Shown here: in pieces, positions 9,880-22,325 of the stretch
Position numbering within the stretch: position 1 is the first letter of the stretch
How the letters are laid out: every line of letters starts with the position of its first letter
NCBI RefSeq assembly: GCF_963576545.1
Contig: NC_083648.1
Span: forward strand, 27,285,873 to 27,349,872
Reading direction: 5' to 3'
Length of the DNA: 64,000 bases
Origin: Limanda limanda
Taxonomy: Eukaryota; Chordata; Actinopteri; Pleuronectiformes; Pleuronectidae
The notes under the pieces: model-generated
The model's input: the letters and a program-made list of their open reading frames with translations, nothing else
Told to the model about the DNA's origin: nothing
Databases searched by the model: none
Made by a program: the position numbers and the translations under genes

Positions 9880-12435
9880 GAAAGTGGTTGCATCTGGACT
9901 AATTTGGGTCCTGCAGATCGATTGGTACCATCCCCGAGCTTGTACGACCTTCGGAAGAGGTCGATCGACGAAATTCCCCCAAATCTGAGGAGATATTCTT
10001 GAATAACTTTTTTTGTGAAGGTCGGAGAGACTTGCAAGTAGGCTCTACCCCCACTAAATGGGGTAGCGCGCATCGATCGGTACCATCCTTGAGCTTCTCC
10101 GACTTTCGGAAGGGTTAGGGTTAGGGTTAGGGGTGAAAGCACATAGGAGAAAGAGATATTCTTGAATAACTTTTTTTGTGAAGGTCGGAGAGACTTGGAA
10201 AGTGGTTGCATCTGGACTAATTTGGGTCCTGCAGATCGATTGGTACCATCCCCGAGCTTGTACGACCTTCGAAAGAGGTCGACCGACGAAATTCCCCCAA
10301 ATCTGAGGAGATATTCTTGAATAACTTTTTTTGTGAAGGTCGGAGAGACTTGCAAGTAGGCTCTACCCCCACTAAATGGGGTAGCGCGCATCGATCGGTA
10401 CCATCCTTGAGCTTCTCCGACTTTCGGAAGGGTTAGGGTTAGGGTTAGGGATGAAAGCACATAGGAGAAAGAGATATTCTTGAATAACTTTTTTTGTGAA
10501 GGTCGGAGAGACTTGCAAGTAGGCTCTACCCCCACTAAATGGGGTAGCGCTCATCGATCGGTACCATCTTTGAGCTTCTCCGACTTTCGGAAGGGTTAGG
10601 GTTAGGGTTAGGGATGAAAGCACATAGGAGAAAGAGATATTCTTGAATAACTTTTTTTGTGAAGGTCAGAGAGACTTGCAAGTAGGCTGTACCCCCACTA
10701 AATGGGGTAGCGCGCATCGATCGGTACCATCCTTGAGCTTCTCCGACTTTCGGAAGGGTTAGGGTTAGGGTTAGGGATGAAAGCACATAGGAGAAAGAGA
10801 TATTCTTGAATAACTTTTTTTGTGAAGGTCGGAGAGACTTGCAAGTAGGCTCTACCCCCACTAAATGGGGTAGCGCGCATCGATCGGTACCATCCTTGAG
10901 CTTCTCCGACTTTCGGAAGGGTTAGGGTTAGGGATGAAAGCACATAGGAGAAAGAGATATTCTTGAATAACTTTTTTTGTGAAGGTCGGAGAGACTTGCA
11001 AGTAGGCTCTACCCCCACTAAATGGGGTAGCGCGCATCGATCGGTACCATCCCTGAGCTTCTCCGACTTTCGGAAGGGTTAGGGTTAGGGTTAGGGATGA
11101 AAGCACATAGGAGAAAGAGATATTCTTGAATAACTTTTTTTGTGAAGGTCGGAGAGACTTGGAAAGTGGTTGCATCTGGACTAATTTGGGTCCTGCGGAT
11201 CGATTGGTACCATCCCTTAGCTTGTACGACCTTCGGAAGAGGTCGACCGATGAAATTCCCCCAAATCTGAGGAGATATTCTTGAATAACTTTTTTTGTGA
11301 AGGTCGGAGAGACTTGCAAGTAGGCTCTACCCCCACTAAATGGGGTAGCGCGCATCGATCGGTACCATCCTTGAGCTTCTCCGACTTTCGGAAGGGTTAG
11401 GGTTAGGGTTAGGGATGAAAGCACATAGGAGAAAGAGATATTCTTGAATAACTTTTTTTGTGAAGGTCGGAGAGACTTGCAAGTAGGCTCTACCCCCACT
11501 AAATGGGGTAGCGCGCATCGATCGGTACCATCCTTGAGCTTCTCCGACTTTCGGAAGGGTTAGGGTTAGGGATGAAAGCACATAGGAGAAAGAGATATTC
11601 TTGAATAACTTTTTTTGTGAAGGTCGGAGAGACTTGAAAAGTGGTTGCATCTGGACTAATTTGGGTCCTGCGGATCGATTGGTATCATCCCCGAGCTTGT
11701 ACGACCTTCGGAAGAGGTCGACCGACGAAATTCCCCCAAATCTGAGGAGATATTCTTGAATAACTTTTTTTGTGAAGGTCGGAGAGACTTGCAAGTAGGC
11801 TCTACCCCCACTAAATGGGGTAGCGCGCATCGATCGGTACCATCCTTGAGCTTCTCCGACTTTCGGAAGGGTTAGGGTTAGGGTTAGGGATGAAAGCACA
11901 TAGGAGAAAGAGATATTCTTGAATAACTTTTTTTGTGAAGGTCGGAGAGACTTGCAAGTAGGCTCTACCCCCACTAAATGGGGTAGCGCTCATCGATCGG
12001 TACCATCCTTGAGCTTCTCCGACTTTCGGAAGGGTTAGGGTTAGGGTTAGGGATGAAAGCACATAGGAGAAAGAGATATTCTTGAATAACTTTTTTTGTG
12101 AAGGTCGGAGAGACTTGGAAAGTGGTTGCATCTGGACTAATTTGGGTCCTGCAGATCGATTGGTACCATCCCCGAGCTTGTACGACCTTCGGAAGAGGTC
12201 GACCGACGAAATTCCCCCAAATCTGAGGAGATATTCTTGAATAACTTTTTTTGTGAAGGTCGGAGAGACTTGCAAGTAGGCTCTACCCCCACTAAATGGG
12301 GTAGCGCGCATCGATCGGTACCATCCCTGAGCTTCTCCGACTTTCGGAAGGGTTAGGGTTAGGGTTAGGGATGAAAGCACATAGGAGAAAGAGATATTCT
12401 TGAATAACTTTTTTTGTGAAGGTCGGAGAGACTTG
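8755..12435 (+). repeat. 3.5-kb tandem duplication, copy 2 (3,681 bp)
   Basis: This 23-monomer block repeats 5237-8754 with the same rare variants. It has one additional X at 10679. The inserted part is not a plain copy of its neighbour: the X before it (10516) ends in GTCAGAG and the extra X has GCTGTACC, the same pair found across the Y/X junction at 12591 in the next module. The insertion therefore looks like an exchange with that module. Confidence 0.93.
9880..12117 (+). repeat. Module M copy 3 (14-mer, 2,238 bp)
   Basis: Order is Y-X-Y-X-X-X-x-X-Y-X-x-Y-X-X, two X units longer than the 12-mer. The run of five X-class units from 10353 to 11161 is the longest in the window. Short x units are at 10842 and 11480. 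Confidence 0.92.
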
Positions 12436-14029
12436 GAAAGTGGTTGCATCTGGACTAATTTGGGTCCTGCGGATCGATTGGTACCATCCCTGAGCTTGTA
12501 CGACCTTCGGAAGAGGTCGACCGACGAAATTCCCCCAAATCTGAGGAGATATTCTTGAATAACTTTTTTTGTGAAGGTCAGAGAGACTTGCAAGTAGGCT
12601 GTACCCCCACTAAATGGGGTAGCGCGCATCGATCGGTACCATCCTTGAGCTTCTCCGACTTTCGGAAGGGTTAGGGTTAGGGTTAGGGATGAAAGCACAT
12701 AGGAGAAAGAGATATTCTTGAATAACTTTTTTTGTGAAGGTCGGAGAGACTTGCAAGTAGGCTCTACCCCCACTAAATGGGGTAGCGCGCATCGATCGGT
12801 ACCATCTTTGAGCTTCTCCGACTTTCGGAAGGGTTAGGGTTAGGGATGAAAGCACATAGGAGAAAGAGATATTCTTGAATAACTTTTTTTGTGAAGGTCG
12901 GAGAGACTTGCAAGTAGGCTCTACCCCCACTAAATGGGGTAGCGCGCATCGATCGGTACCATCCCTGAGCTTCTCCGACTTTCGGAAGGGTTAGGGTTAG
13001 GGTTAGGGATGAAAGCACATAGGAGAAAGAGATATTCTTGAATAACTTTTTTTGTGAAGGTCGGAGAGACTTGGAAAGTGGTTGCATCTGGACTAATTTG
13101 GGTCCTGCGGATCGATTGGTACCATCCCTGAGCTTGTACGACCTTCGGAAGAGGTCGACCGATGAAATTCCCCCAAATCTGAGGAGATATTCTTGAATAA
13201 CTTTTTTTGTGAAGGTCGGAGAGACTTGCAAGTAGGCTCTACCCCCACTAAATGGGGTAGCGCGCATCGATCGGTACCATCCTTGAGCTTCTCCGACTTT
13301 CGGAAGGGTTAGGGTTAGGGTTAGGGATGAAAGCACATAGGAGAAAGAGATATTCTTGAATAACTTTTTTTGTGAAGGTTGGAGAGACTTGCAAGTAGGC
13401 TCTACCCCCACTAAATGGGGTAGCGCGCATCGATCGGTACCATCCTTGAGCTTCTCCGACTTTCGGAAGGGTTAGGGTTAGGGATGAAAGCACATAGGAG
13501 AAAGAGATATTCTTGAATAACTTTTTTTGTGAAGGTCGGAGAGACTTGAAAAGTGGTTGCATCTGGACTAATTTGGGTCCTGCGGATCGATTGGTACCAT
13601 CCCCGAGCTTGTACGACCTTCGGAAGAGGTCGACCGACGAAATTCCCCCAAATCTGAGGAGATATTCTTGAATAACTTTTTTTGTGAAGGTCGGAGAGAC
13701 TTGCAAGTAGGCTCTACCCCCACTAAATGGGGTAGCGCGCATCGATCGGTACCATCCTTGAGCTTCTCCGACTTTCGGAAGGGTTAGGGTTAGGGTTAGG
13801 GATGAAAGCACATAGGAGAAAGAGATATTCTTGAATAACTTTTTTTGTGAAGGTCGGAGAGACTTGCAAGTAGGCTCTACCCCCACTAAATGGGGTAGCG
13901 CTCATCGATCGGTACCATCCTTGAGCTTCTCCGACTTTCGGAAGGGTTAGGGTTAGGGTTAGGGATGAAAGCACATAGGAGAAAGAGATATTCTTGAATA
14001 ACTTTTTTTGTGAAGGTCGGAGAGACTTG
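12118..14029 (+). repeat. Module M copy 4 (12-mer, 1,912 bp)
   Basis: This is the standard order Y-X-Y-X-x-X-Y-X-x-Y-X-X, with x at 12754 and 13392. It is the first of three M modules set directly one after another (12118, 14030, 15779). The final X (13867) carries GCGCTCATCG. Confidence 0.93.
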
Positions 14030-15778
14030 GAAAGTGGTTGCATCTGGACTAATTTGGGTCCTGCAGATCGATTGGTACCATCCCCGAGCTTGTACGACCT
14101 TCGGAAGAGGTCGACCGACGAAATTCCCCCAAATCTGAGGAGATATTCTTGAATAACTTTTTTTGTGAAGGTCGGAGAGACTTGCAAGTAGGCTCTACCC
14201 CCACTAAATGGGGTAGCGCGCATCGATCGGTACCATCCCTGAGCTTCTCCGACTTTCGGAAGGGTTAGGGTTAGGGTTAGGGATGAAAGCACATAGGAGA
14301 AAGAGATATTCTTGAATAACTTTTTTTGTGAAGGTCGGAGAGACTTGGAAAGTGGTTGCATCTGGACTAATTTGGGTCCTGCGGATCGATTGGTACCATC
14401 CCTGAGCTTGTACGACCTTCGAAAGAGGTCGACCGACGAAATTCCCCCAAATCTGAGGAGATATTCTTGAATAACTTTTTTTGTGAAGGTCAAAGAGACT
14501 TGCAAGTAGGCTGTACCCCCACTAAATGGGGTAGCGCGCATCGATCGGTACCATCCTTGAGCTTCTCCGACTTTCGGAAGGGTTAGGGTTAGGGTTAGGG
14601 ATGAAAGCACATAGGAGAAAGAGATATTCTTGAATAACTTTTTTTGTGAAGGTCGGAGAGACTTGCAAGTAGGCTCTACCCCCACTAAATGGGGTAGCGC
14701 GCATCGATCGGTACCATCCTTGAGCTTCTCCGACTTTCGGAAGGGTTAGGGTTAGGGATGAAAGCACATAGGAGAAAGAGATATTCTTGAATAACTTTTT
14801 TTGTGAAGGTCGGAGAGACTTGCAAGTAGGCTCTACCCCCACTAAATGGGGTAGCGCGCATCGATCGGTACCATCCCTGAGCTTCTCCGACTTTCGGAAG
14901 GGTTAGGGTTAGGGTTAGGGATGAAAGCACATAGGAGAAAGAGATATTCTTGAATAACTTTTTTTGTGAAGGTCGGAGAGACTTGGAAAGTGGTTGCATC
15001 TGGACTAATTTGGGTCCTGCGGATCGATTGGTACCATCCCTGAGCTTGTACGACCTTCGGAAGAGGTCGACCGACGAAATTCCCCCAAATCTGAGGAGAT
15101 ATTCTTGAATAACTTCTTTTGTGAAGGTCGGAGAGACTTGCAAGTAGGCTCTACCCCCACTAAATGGGGTAGCGCTCATCGATCGGTACCATCCTTGAGC
15201 TTCTCCGACTTTCGGAAGGGTTAGGGTTAGGGATGAAAGCACATAGGAGAAAGAGATATTCTTGAATAACTTTTTTTGTGAAGGTCGGAGAGACTTGAAA
15301 AGTGGTTGCATCTGGACTAATTTGGGTCCTGCGGATCGATTGGTACCATCCCCGAGCTTGTACGACCTTCGGAAGAGGTCGACCGACGAAATTCCCCCAA
15401 ATCTGAGGAGATATTCTTGAATAACTTTTTTTGTGAAGGTCGGAGAGACTTGCAAGTAGGCTCTACCCCCACTAAATGGGGTAGCGCGCATCGATCGGTA
15501 CCATCCTTGAGCTTCTCCGACTTTCGGAAGGGTTAGGGTTAGGGTTAGGGATGAAAGCACATAGGAGAAAGAGATATTCTTGAATAACTTTTTTTGTGAA
15601 GGTCGGAGAGACTTGCAAGTAGGCTCTACCCCCACTAAATGGGGTAGCGCTCATCGATCGGTACCATCCTTGAGCTTCTCCGACTTTCGGAAGGGTTAGG
15701 GTTAGGGTTAGGGATGAAAGCACATAGGAGAAAGAGATATTCTTGAATAACTTTTTTTGTGAAGGTCGGAGAGACTTG
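14030..15778 (+). repeat. Module M copy 5 (11-mer, 1,749 bp)
   Basis: Order is Y-X-Y-X-x-X-Y-x-Y-X-X. Compared with the modules on either side it lacks one X before the second x, a 163-bp loss. The x at 15141 carries GCGCTCATCG. The Y at 14986 has the T tract interrupted by C (AACTTCTTTTG), shared only with the Y at 16735 in the next module. Confidence 0.92.
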
Positions 15779-17690
15779 GAAAGTGGTTGCATCTGGACTA
15801 ATTTGGGTCCTGCAGATCGATTGGTACCATCCCCGAGCTTGTACGACCTTCGGAAGAGGTCGACCGACGAAATTCCCCCAAATCTGAGGAGATATTCTTG
15901 AATAACTTTTTTTGTGAAGGTCGGAGAGACTTGCAAGTAGGCTCTACCCCCACTAAATGGGGTAGCGCGCATCGATCGGTACCATCCCTGAGCTTCTCCG
16001 ACTTTCGGAAGGGTTAGGGTTAGGGTTAGGGATGAAAGCACATAGGAGAAAGAGATATTCTTGAATAACTTTTTTTGTGAAGGTCGGAGAGACTTGGAAA
16101 GTGGTTGCATCTGGACTAATTTGGGTCCTGCGGATCGATTGGTACCATCCCTGAGCTTGTACGACCTTCGAAAGAGGTCGACCGACGAAATTCCCCCAAA
16201 TCTGAGGAGATATTCTTGAATAACTTTTTTTGTGAAGGTCAAAGAGACTTGCAAGTAGGCTGTACCCCCACTAAATGGGGTAGCGCGCATCGATCGGTAC
16301 CATCCTTGAGCTTCTCCGACTTTCGGAAGGGTTAGGGTTAGGGTTAGGGATGAAAGCACATAGGAGAAAGAGATATTCTTGAATAACTTTTTTTGTGAAG
16401 GTCGGAGAGACTTGCAAGTAGGCTCTACCCCCACTAAATGGGGTAGCGCGCATCGATCGGTACCATCCTTGAGCTTCTCCGACTTTCGGAAGGGTTAGGG
16501 TTAGGGATGAAAGCACATAGGAGAAAGAGATATTCTTGAATAACTTTTTTTGTGAAGGTCGGAGAGACTTGCAAGTAGGCTCTACCCCCACTAAATGGGG
16601 TAGCGCGCATCGATCGGTACCATCCCTGAGCTTCTCCGACTTTCGGAAGGGTTAGGGTTAGGGTTAGGGATGAAAGCACATAGGAGAAAGAGATATTCTT
16701 GAATAACTTTTTTTGTGAAGGTCGGAGAGACTTGGAAAGTGGTTGCATCTGGACTAATTTGGGTCCTGCGGATCGATTGGTACCATCCCTGAGCTTGTAC
16801 GACCTTCGGAAGAGGTCGACCGACGAAATTCCCCCAAATCTGAGGAGATATTCTTGAATAACTTCTTTTGTGAAGGTCGGAGAGACTTGCAAGTAGGCTC
16901 TACCCCCACTAAATGGGGTAGCGCGCATCGATCGGTACCATCCTTGAGCTTCTCCGACTTTCGGAAGGGTTAGGGTTAGGGTTAGGGATGAAAGCACATA
17001 GGAGAAAGAGATATTCTTGAATAACTTTTTTTGTGAAGGTCGGAGAGACTTGCAAGTAGGCTCTACCCCCACTAAATGGGGTAGCGCGCATCGATCGGTA
17101 CCATCCTTGAGCTTCTCCGACTTTCGGAAGGGTTAGGGTTAGGGATGAAAGCACATAGGAGAAAGAGATATTCTTGAATAACTTTTTTTGTGAAGGTCGG
17201 AGAGACTTGAAAAGTGGTTGCATCTGGACTAATTTGGGTCCTGCGGATCGATTGGTACCATCCCCGAGCTTGTACGACCTTCGGAAGAGGTCGACCGACG
17301 AAATTCCCCCAAATCTGAGGAGATATTCTTGAATAACTTTTTTTGTGAAGGTCGGAGAGACTTGCAAGTAGGCTCTACCCCCACTAAATGGGGTAGCGCG
17401 CATCGATCAGTACCATCCTTGAGCTTCTCCGACTTTCGGAAGGGTTAGGGTTAGGGTTAGGGATGAAAGCACATAGGAGAAAGAGATATTCTTGAATAAC
17501 TTTTTTTGTGAAGGTCGGAGAGACTTGCAAGTAGGCTGTACCCCCACTAAATGGGGTAGTGCGCATCGATCAGTACCATCCTTGAGCTTCTCCGACTTTC
17601 GGAAGGGTTAGGGTTAGGGTTAGGGATGAAAGCACATAGGAGAAAGAGATATTCTTGAATAACTTTTTTTGTGAAGGTCGGAGAGACTTG
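15779..17690 (+). repeat. Module M copy 6 (12-mer, 1,912 bp)
   Basis: Standard order, with x at 16415 and 17053. The interrupted T tract at about 16865 and GTCAAAG at 16240 match copy 5 (15116 and 14491), so copies 5 and 6 are close relatives. The closing pair (17365, 17528) carries GATCAGTACC in both X units. Confidence 0.93.
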
Positions 17691-19445
17691 GAAAGTGGTT
17701 GCATCTGGACTAATTTGGGTCCTGCAGATCGATTGGTACCATCCCCGAGCTTGTACGACCTTCGGAAGAGGTCGACCGACGAAATTCCCCCAAATCTGAG
17801 GAGATATTCTTGAATAACTTTTTTTGTGAAGGTCGGAGAGACTTGCAAGTAGGCTCTACCCCCACTAAATGGGGTAGCGCGCATCGATCGGTACCATCCT
17901 TGAGCTTCTCCGACTTTCGGAAGGGTTAGGGTTAGGGTTAGGGATGAAAGCACATAGGAGAAAGAGATATTCTTGAATAACTTTTTTTGTGAAGGTCGGA
18001 GAGACTTGGAAAGTGGTTGCATCTGGACTAATTTGGGTCCTGCGGATCGATTGGTACCATCCCCGAGCTTGTACGACCTTCGGAAGAGGTCGACCGACGA
18101 AATTCCCCCAAATCTGAGGAGATATTCTTGAATAACTTTTTTTGTGAAGGTCGGAGAGACTTGCAAGTAGGCTCTACCCCCACTAAATGGGGTAGCGCGC
18201 ATCGATCGGTACCATCCTTGAGCTTCTCCGACTTTCGGAAGGGTTAGGGTTAGGGTTAGGGATGAAAGCACATAGGAGAAAGAGATATTCTTGAATAACT
18301 TTTTTTGTGAAGGTCGGAGAGACTTGCAAGTAGGCTCTACCCCCACTAAATGGGGTAGCGCGCATCGATCGGTACCATCCTTGAGCTTCTCCGACTTTCG
18401 GAAGGGTTAGGGTTAGGGTTAGGGATGAAAGCACATAGGAGAAAGAGATATTCTTGAATAACTTTTTTTGTGAAGGTCGGAGAGACTTGTAAAGTGGTTG
18501 CATCTGGACTAATTTGGGTCCTGCGGATCGATTGGTACCATCCCCGAGCTTGTACGACCTTCGGAAGAGGTCGACCGACGAAATTCCCCCAAATCTGAGG
18601 AGATATTCTTGAATAACTTTTTTTGTGAAGGTCGGAGAGACTTGCAAGTAGGCTCTACCCCCACTAAATGGGGTAGCGCGCATCGATCGGTACCATCCTT
18701 GAGCTTCTCCGACTTTCGGAAGGGTTAGGGTTAGGGATGAAAGCACATAGGAGAAAGAGATATTCTTGAATAACTTTTTTTGTGAAGGTCGGAGAGACTT
18801 GCAAGTAGGCTGTACCCCCACTAAATGGGGTAGTGCGCATCGATCGGTACCATCCTTGAGCTTCTCCGACTTTCGGAAGGGTTAGGGTTAGGGTTAGGGA
18901 TGAAAGCACATAGGAGAAAGAGATATTCTTGAATAACTTTTTTTGTGAAGGTCGGAGAGACTTGGAAAGTGGTTGCATCTGGACTAATTTGGGTCCTGCG
19001 GATCGATTGGTACCATCCCCGAGCTTGTACGACCTTCGAAAGAGGTCGACCGACGAAATTCCCCCAAATCTGAGGAGATATTCTTGAATAACTTTTTTTG
19101 TGAAGGTCGGAGAGACTTGCAAGTAGGCTCTACCCCCACTAAATGGGGTAGCGCGCATCGATCGGTACCATCCTTGAGCTTCTCCGACTTTCGGAAGGGT
19201 TAGGGTTAGGGTTAGGGATGAAAGCACATAGGAGAAAGAGATATTCTTGAATAACTTTTTTTGTGAAGGTCGGAGAGACTTGCAAGTAGGCTCTACCCCC
19301 ACTAAATGGGGTAGCGCTCATCGATCGGTACCATCCTTGAGCTTCTCCGACTTTCGGAAGGGTTAGGGTTAGGGTTAGGGATGAAAGCACATAGGAGAAA
19401 GAGATATTCTTGAATAACTTTTTTTGTGAAGGTCGGAGAGACTTG
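17691..19445 (+). repeat. Module N copy 1 (11-mer, 1,755 bp)
   Basis: Order is Y-X-Y-X-X-Y-x-X-Y-X-X. The three kinds of Y identify the module: first GCAGATCG, second GCGGATCG, third starting with T, fourth with CTTCGAAAG. The x at 18645 is the only short unit in the window outside a whole or part M module. Confidence 0.9.
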
Positions 19446-21369
19446 GAAAGTGGTTGCATCTGGACTAATTTGGGTCCTGCAGATCGATTGGTACCATCCC
19501 CGAGCTTGTACGACCTTCGGAAGAGGTCGACCGACGAAATTCCCCCAAATCTGAGGAGATATTCTTGAATAACTTTTTTTGTGAAGGTCGGAGAGACTTG
19601 CAAGTAGGCTCTACCCCCACTAAATGGGGTAGCGCGCATCGATCAGTACCATCCTTGAGCTTCTCCGACTTTCGGAAGGGTTAGGGTTAGGGTTAGGGAT
19701 GAAAGCACATAGGAGAAAGAGATATTCTTGAATAACTTTTTTTGTGAAGGTCGGAGAGACTTGCAAGTAGGCTGTACCCCCACTAAATGGGGTAGTGCGC
19801 ATCGATCAGTACCATCCTTGAGCTTCTCCGACTTTCGGAAGGGTTAGGGTTAGGGTTAGGGATGAAAGCACATAGGAGAAAGAGATATTCTTGAATAACT
19901 TTTTTTGTGAAGGTCGGAGAGACTTGGAAAGTGGTTGCATCTGGACTAATTTGGGTCCTGCAGATCGATTGGTACCATCCCCGAGCTTGTACGACCTTCG
20001 GAAGAGGTCGACCGACGAAATTCCCCCAAATCTGAGGAGATATTCTTGAATAACTTTTTTTGTGAAGGTCGGAGAGACTTGCAAGTAGGCTCTACCCCCA
20101 CTAAATGGGGTAGCGCGCATCGATCAGTACCATCCTTGAGCTTCTCCGACTTTCGGAAGGGTTAGGGTTAGGGTTAGGGATGAAAGCACATAGGAGAAAG
20201 AGATATTCTTGAATAACTTTTTTTGTGAAGGTCGGAGAGACTTGCAAGTAGGCTGTACCCCCACTAAATGGGGTAGTGCGCATCGATCAGTACCATCCTT
20301 GAGCTTCTCCGACTTTCGGAAGGGTTAGGGTTAGGGTTAGGGATGAAAGCACATAGGAGAAAGAGATATTCTTGAATAACTTTTTTTGTGAAGGTCGGAG
20401 AGACTTGGAAAGTGGTTGCATCTGGACTAATTTGGGTCCTGCAGATCGATTGGTACCATCCCCGAGCTTGTACGACCTTCGGAAGAGGTCGACCGACGAA
20501 ATTCCCCCAAATCTGAGGAGATATTCTTGAATAACTTTTTTTGTGAAGGTCGGAGAGACTTGCAAGTAGGCTCTACCCCCACTAAATGGGGTAGCGCGCA
20601 TCGATCGGTACCATCCTTGAGCTTCTCCGACTTTCGGAAGGGTTAGGGTTAGGGTTAGGGATGAAAGCACATAGGAGAAAGAGATATTCTTGAATAACTT
20701 TTTTTGTGAAGGTCGGAGAGACTTGCAAGTAGGCTCTACCCCCACTAAATGGGGTAGCGCGCATCGATCGGTACCATCCTTGAGCTTCTCCGACTTTCGG
20801 AAGGGTTAGGGTTAGGGTTAGGGATGAAAGCACATAGGAGAAAGAGATATTCTTGAATAACTTTTTTTGTGAAGGTCGGAGAGACTTGTAAAGTGGTTGC
20901 ATCTGGACTAATTTGGGTCCTGCGGATCGATTGGTACCATCCCCGAGCTTGTACGACCTTCGGAAGAGGTCGACCGACGAAATTCCCCCAAATCTGAGGA
21001 GATATTCTTGAATAACTTTTTTTGTGAAGGTCGGAGAGACTTGCAAGTAGGCTCTACCCCCACTAAATGGGGTAGCGCGCATCGATCGGTACCATCCTTG
21101 AGCTTCTCCGACTTTCGGAAGGGTTAGGGTTAGGGTTAGGGATGAAAGCACATAGGAGAAAGAGATATTCTTGAATAACTTTTTTTGTGAAGGTCGGAGA
21201 GACTTGCAAGTAGGCTGTACCCCCACTAAATGGGGTAGTGCGCATCGATCGGTACCATCCTTGAGCTTCTCCGACTTTCGGAAGGGTTAGGGTTAGGGTT
21301 AGGGATGAAAGCACATAGGAGAAAGAGATATTCTTGAATAACTTTTTTTGTGAAGGTCGGAGAGACTTG
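19446..21369 (+). repeat. Four Y-X-X trimers (4 x 481 bp)
   Basis: Starts are Y 19446, 19927, 20408 and 20889. The first three Y units are of the GCAGATCG form and the fourth begins with T. Pairs of X carrying GATCAGTACC (19601/19764, 20082/20245) show repeated copying of a single trimer. Confidence 0.92.
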
Positions 21370-22325
21370 GAAAGTGGTTGCATCTGGACTAATTTGGGTC
21401 CTGCGGATCGATTGGTACCATCCCCGAGCTTGTACGACCTTCGAAAGAGGTCGACCGACGAAATTCCCCCAAATCTGAGGAGATATTCTTGAATAACTTT
21501 TTTTGTGAAGGTCGGAGAGACTTGCAAGTAGGCTCTACCCCCACTAAATGGGGTAGCGCGCATCGATCGGTACCATCCTTGAGCTTCTCCGACTTTCGGA
21601 AGGGTTAGGGTTAGGGTTAGGGATGAAAGCACATAGGAGAAAGAGATATTCTTGAATAACTTTTTTTGTGAAGGTCGGAGAGACTTGCAAGTAGGCTCTA
21701 CCCCCACTAAATGGGGTAGCGCGCATCGATCGGTACCATCCTTGAGCTTCTCCGACTTTCGGAAGGGTTAGGGTTAGGGATGAAAGCACATAGGAGAAAG
21801 AGATATTCTTGAATAACTTTTTTTGTGAAGGTCGGAGAGACTTGAAAAGTGGTTGCATCTGGACTAATTTGGGTCCTGCGGATCGATTGGTACCATCCCC
21901 GAGCTTGTACGACCTTCGGAAGAGGTCGACCGACGAAATTCCCCCAAATCTGAGGAGATATTCTTGAATAACTTTTTTTGTGAAGGTCGGAGAGACTTGC
22001 AAGTAGGCTCTACCCCCACTAAATGGGGTAGCGCGCATCGATCAGTACCATCCTTGAGCTTCTCCGACTTTCGGAAGGGTTAGGGTTAGGGTTAGGGATG
22101 AAAGCACATAGGAGAAAGAGATATTCTTGAATAACTTTTTTTGTGAAGGTCGGAGAGACTTGCAAGTAGGCTGTACCCCCACTAAATGGGGTAGTGCGCA
22201 TCGATCAGTACCATCCTTGAGCTTCTCCGACTTTCGGAAGGGTTAGGGTTAGGGTTAGGGATGAAAGCACATAGGAGAAAGAGATATTCTTGAATAACTT
22301 TTTTTGTGAAGGTCGGAGAGACTTG
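21370..22325 (+). repeat. Truncated M module (Y-X-x-Y-X-X, 956 bp)
   Basis: Only the second half of M is present: Y 21370, X 21525, x 21688, Y 21845 (begins with A), X 22000, X 22163. It marks the joint between the two 4.6-kb copies: the start of copy 2 (21525) matches the inside of M copy 6 at 16890, while the Y at 21370 has CTTCGAAAG as in module N. Confidence 0.88.

Larger units (their letters stand above)
16890..21524 (+). repeat. 4.6-kb tandem duplication, copy 1 (4,635 bp)
   Basis: These 29 monomers are repeated at 21525-26165 in the same order. The one length difference is a telomeric tract: the unit at 18645 has two TTAGGG (157 bp) and its partner at 23280 has three (163 bp). Order and variant positions otherwise agree wherever I compared them; a single change is GCATGTGG in the Y at 23606 against GCATCTGG at 18965. 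Confidence 0.94.
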
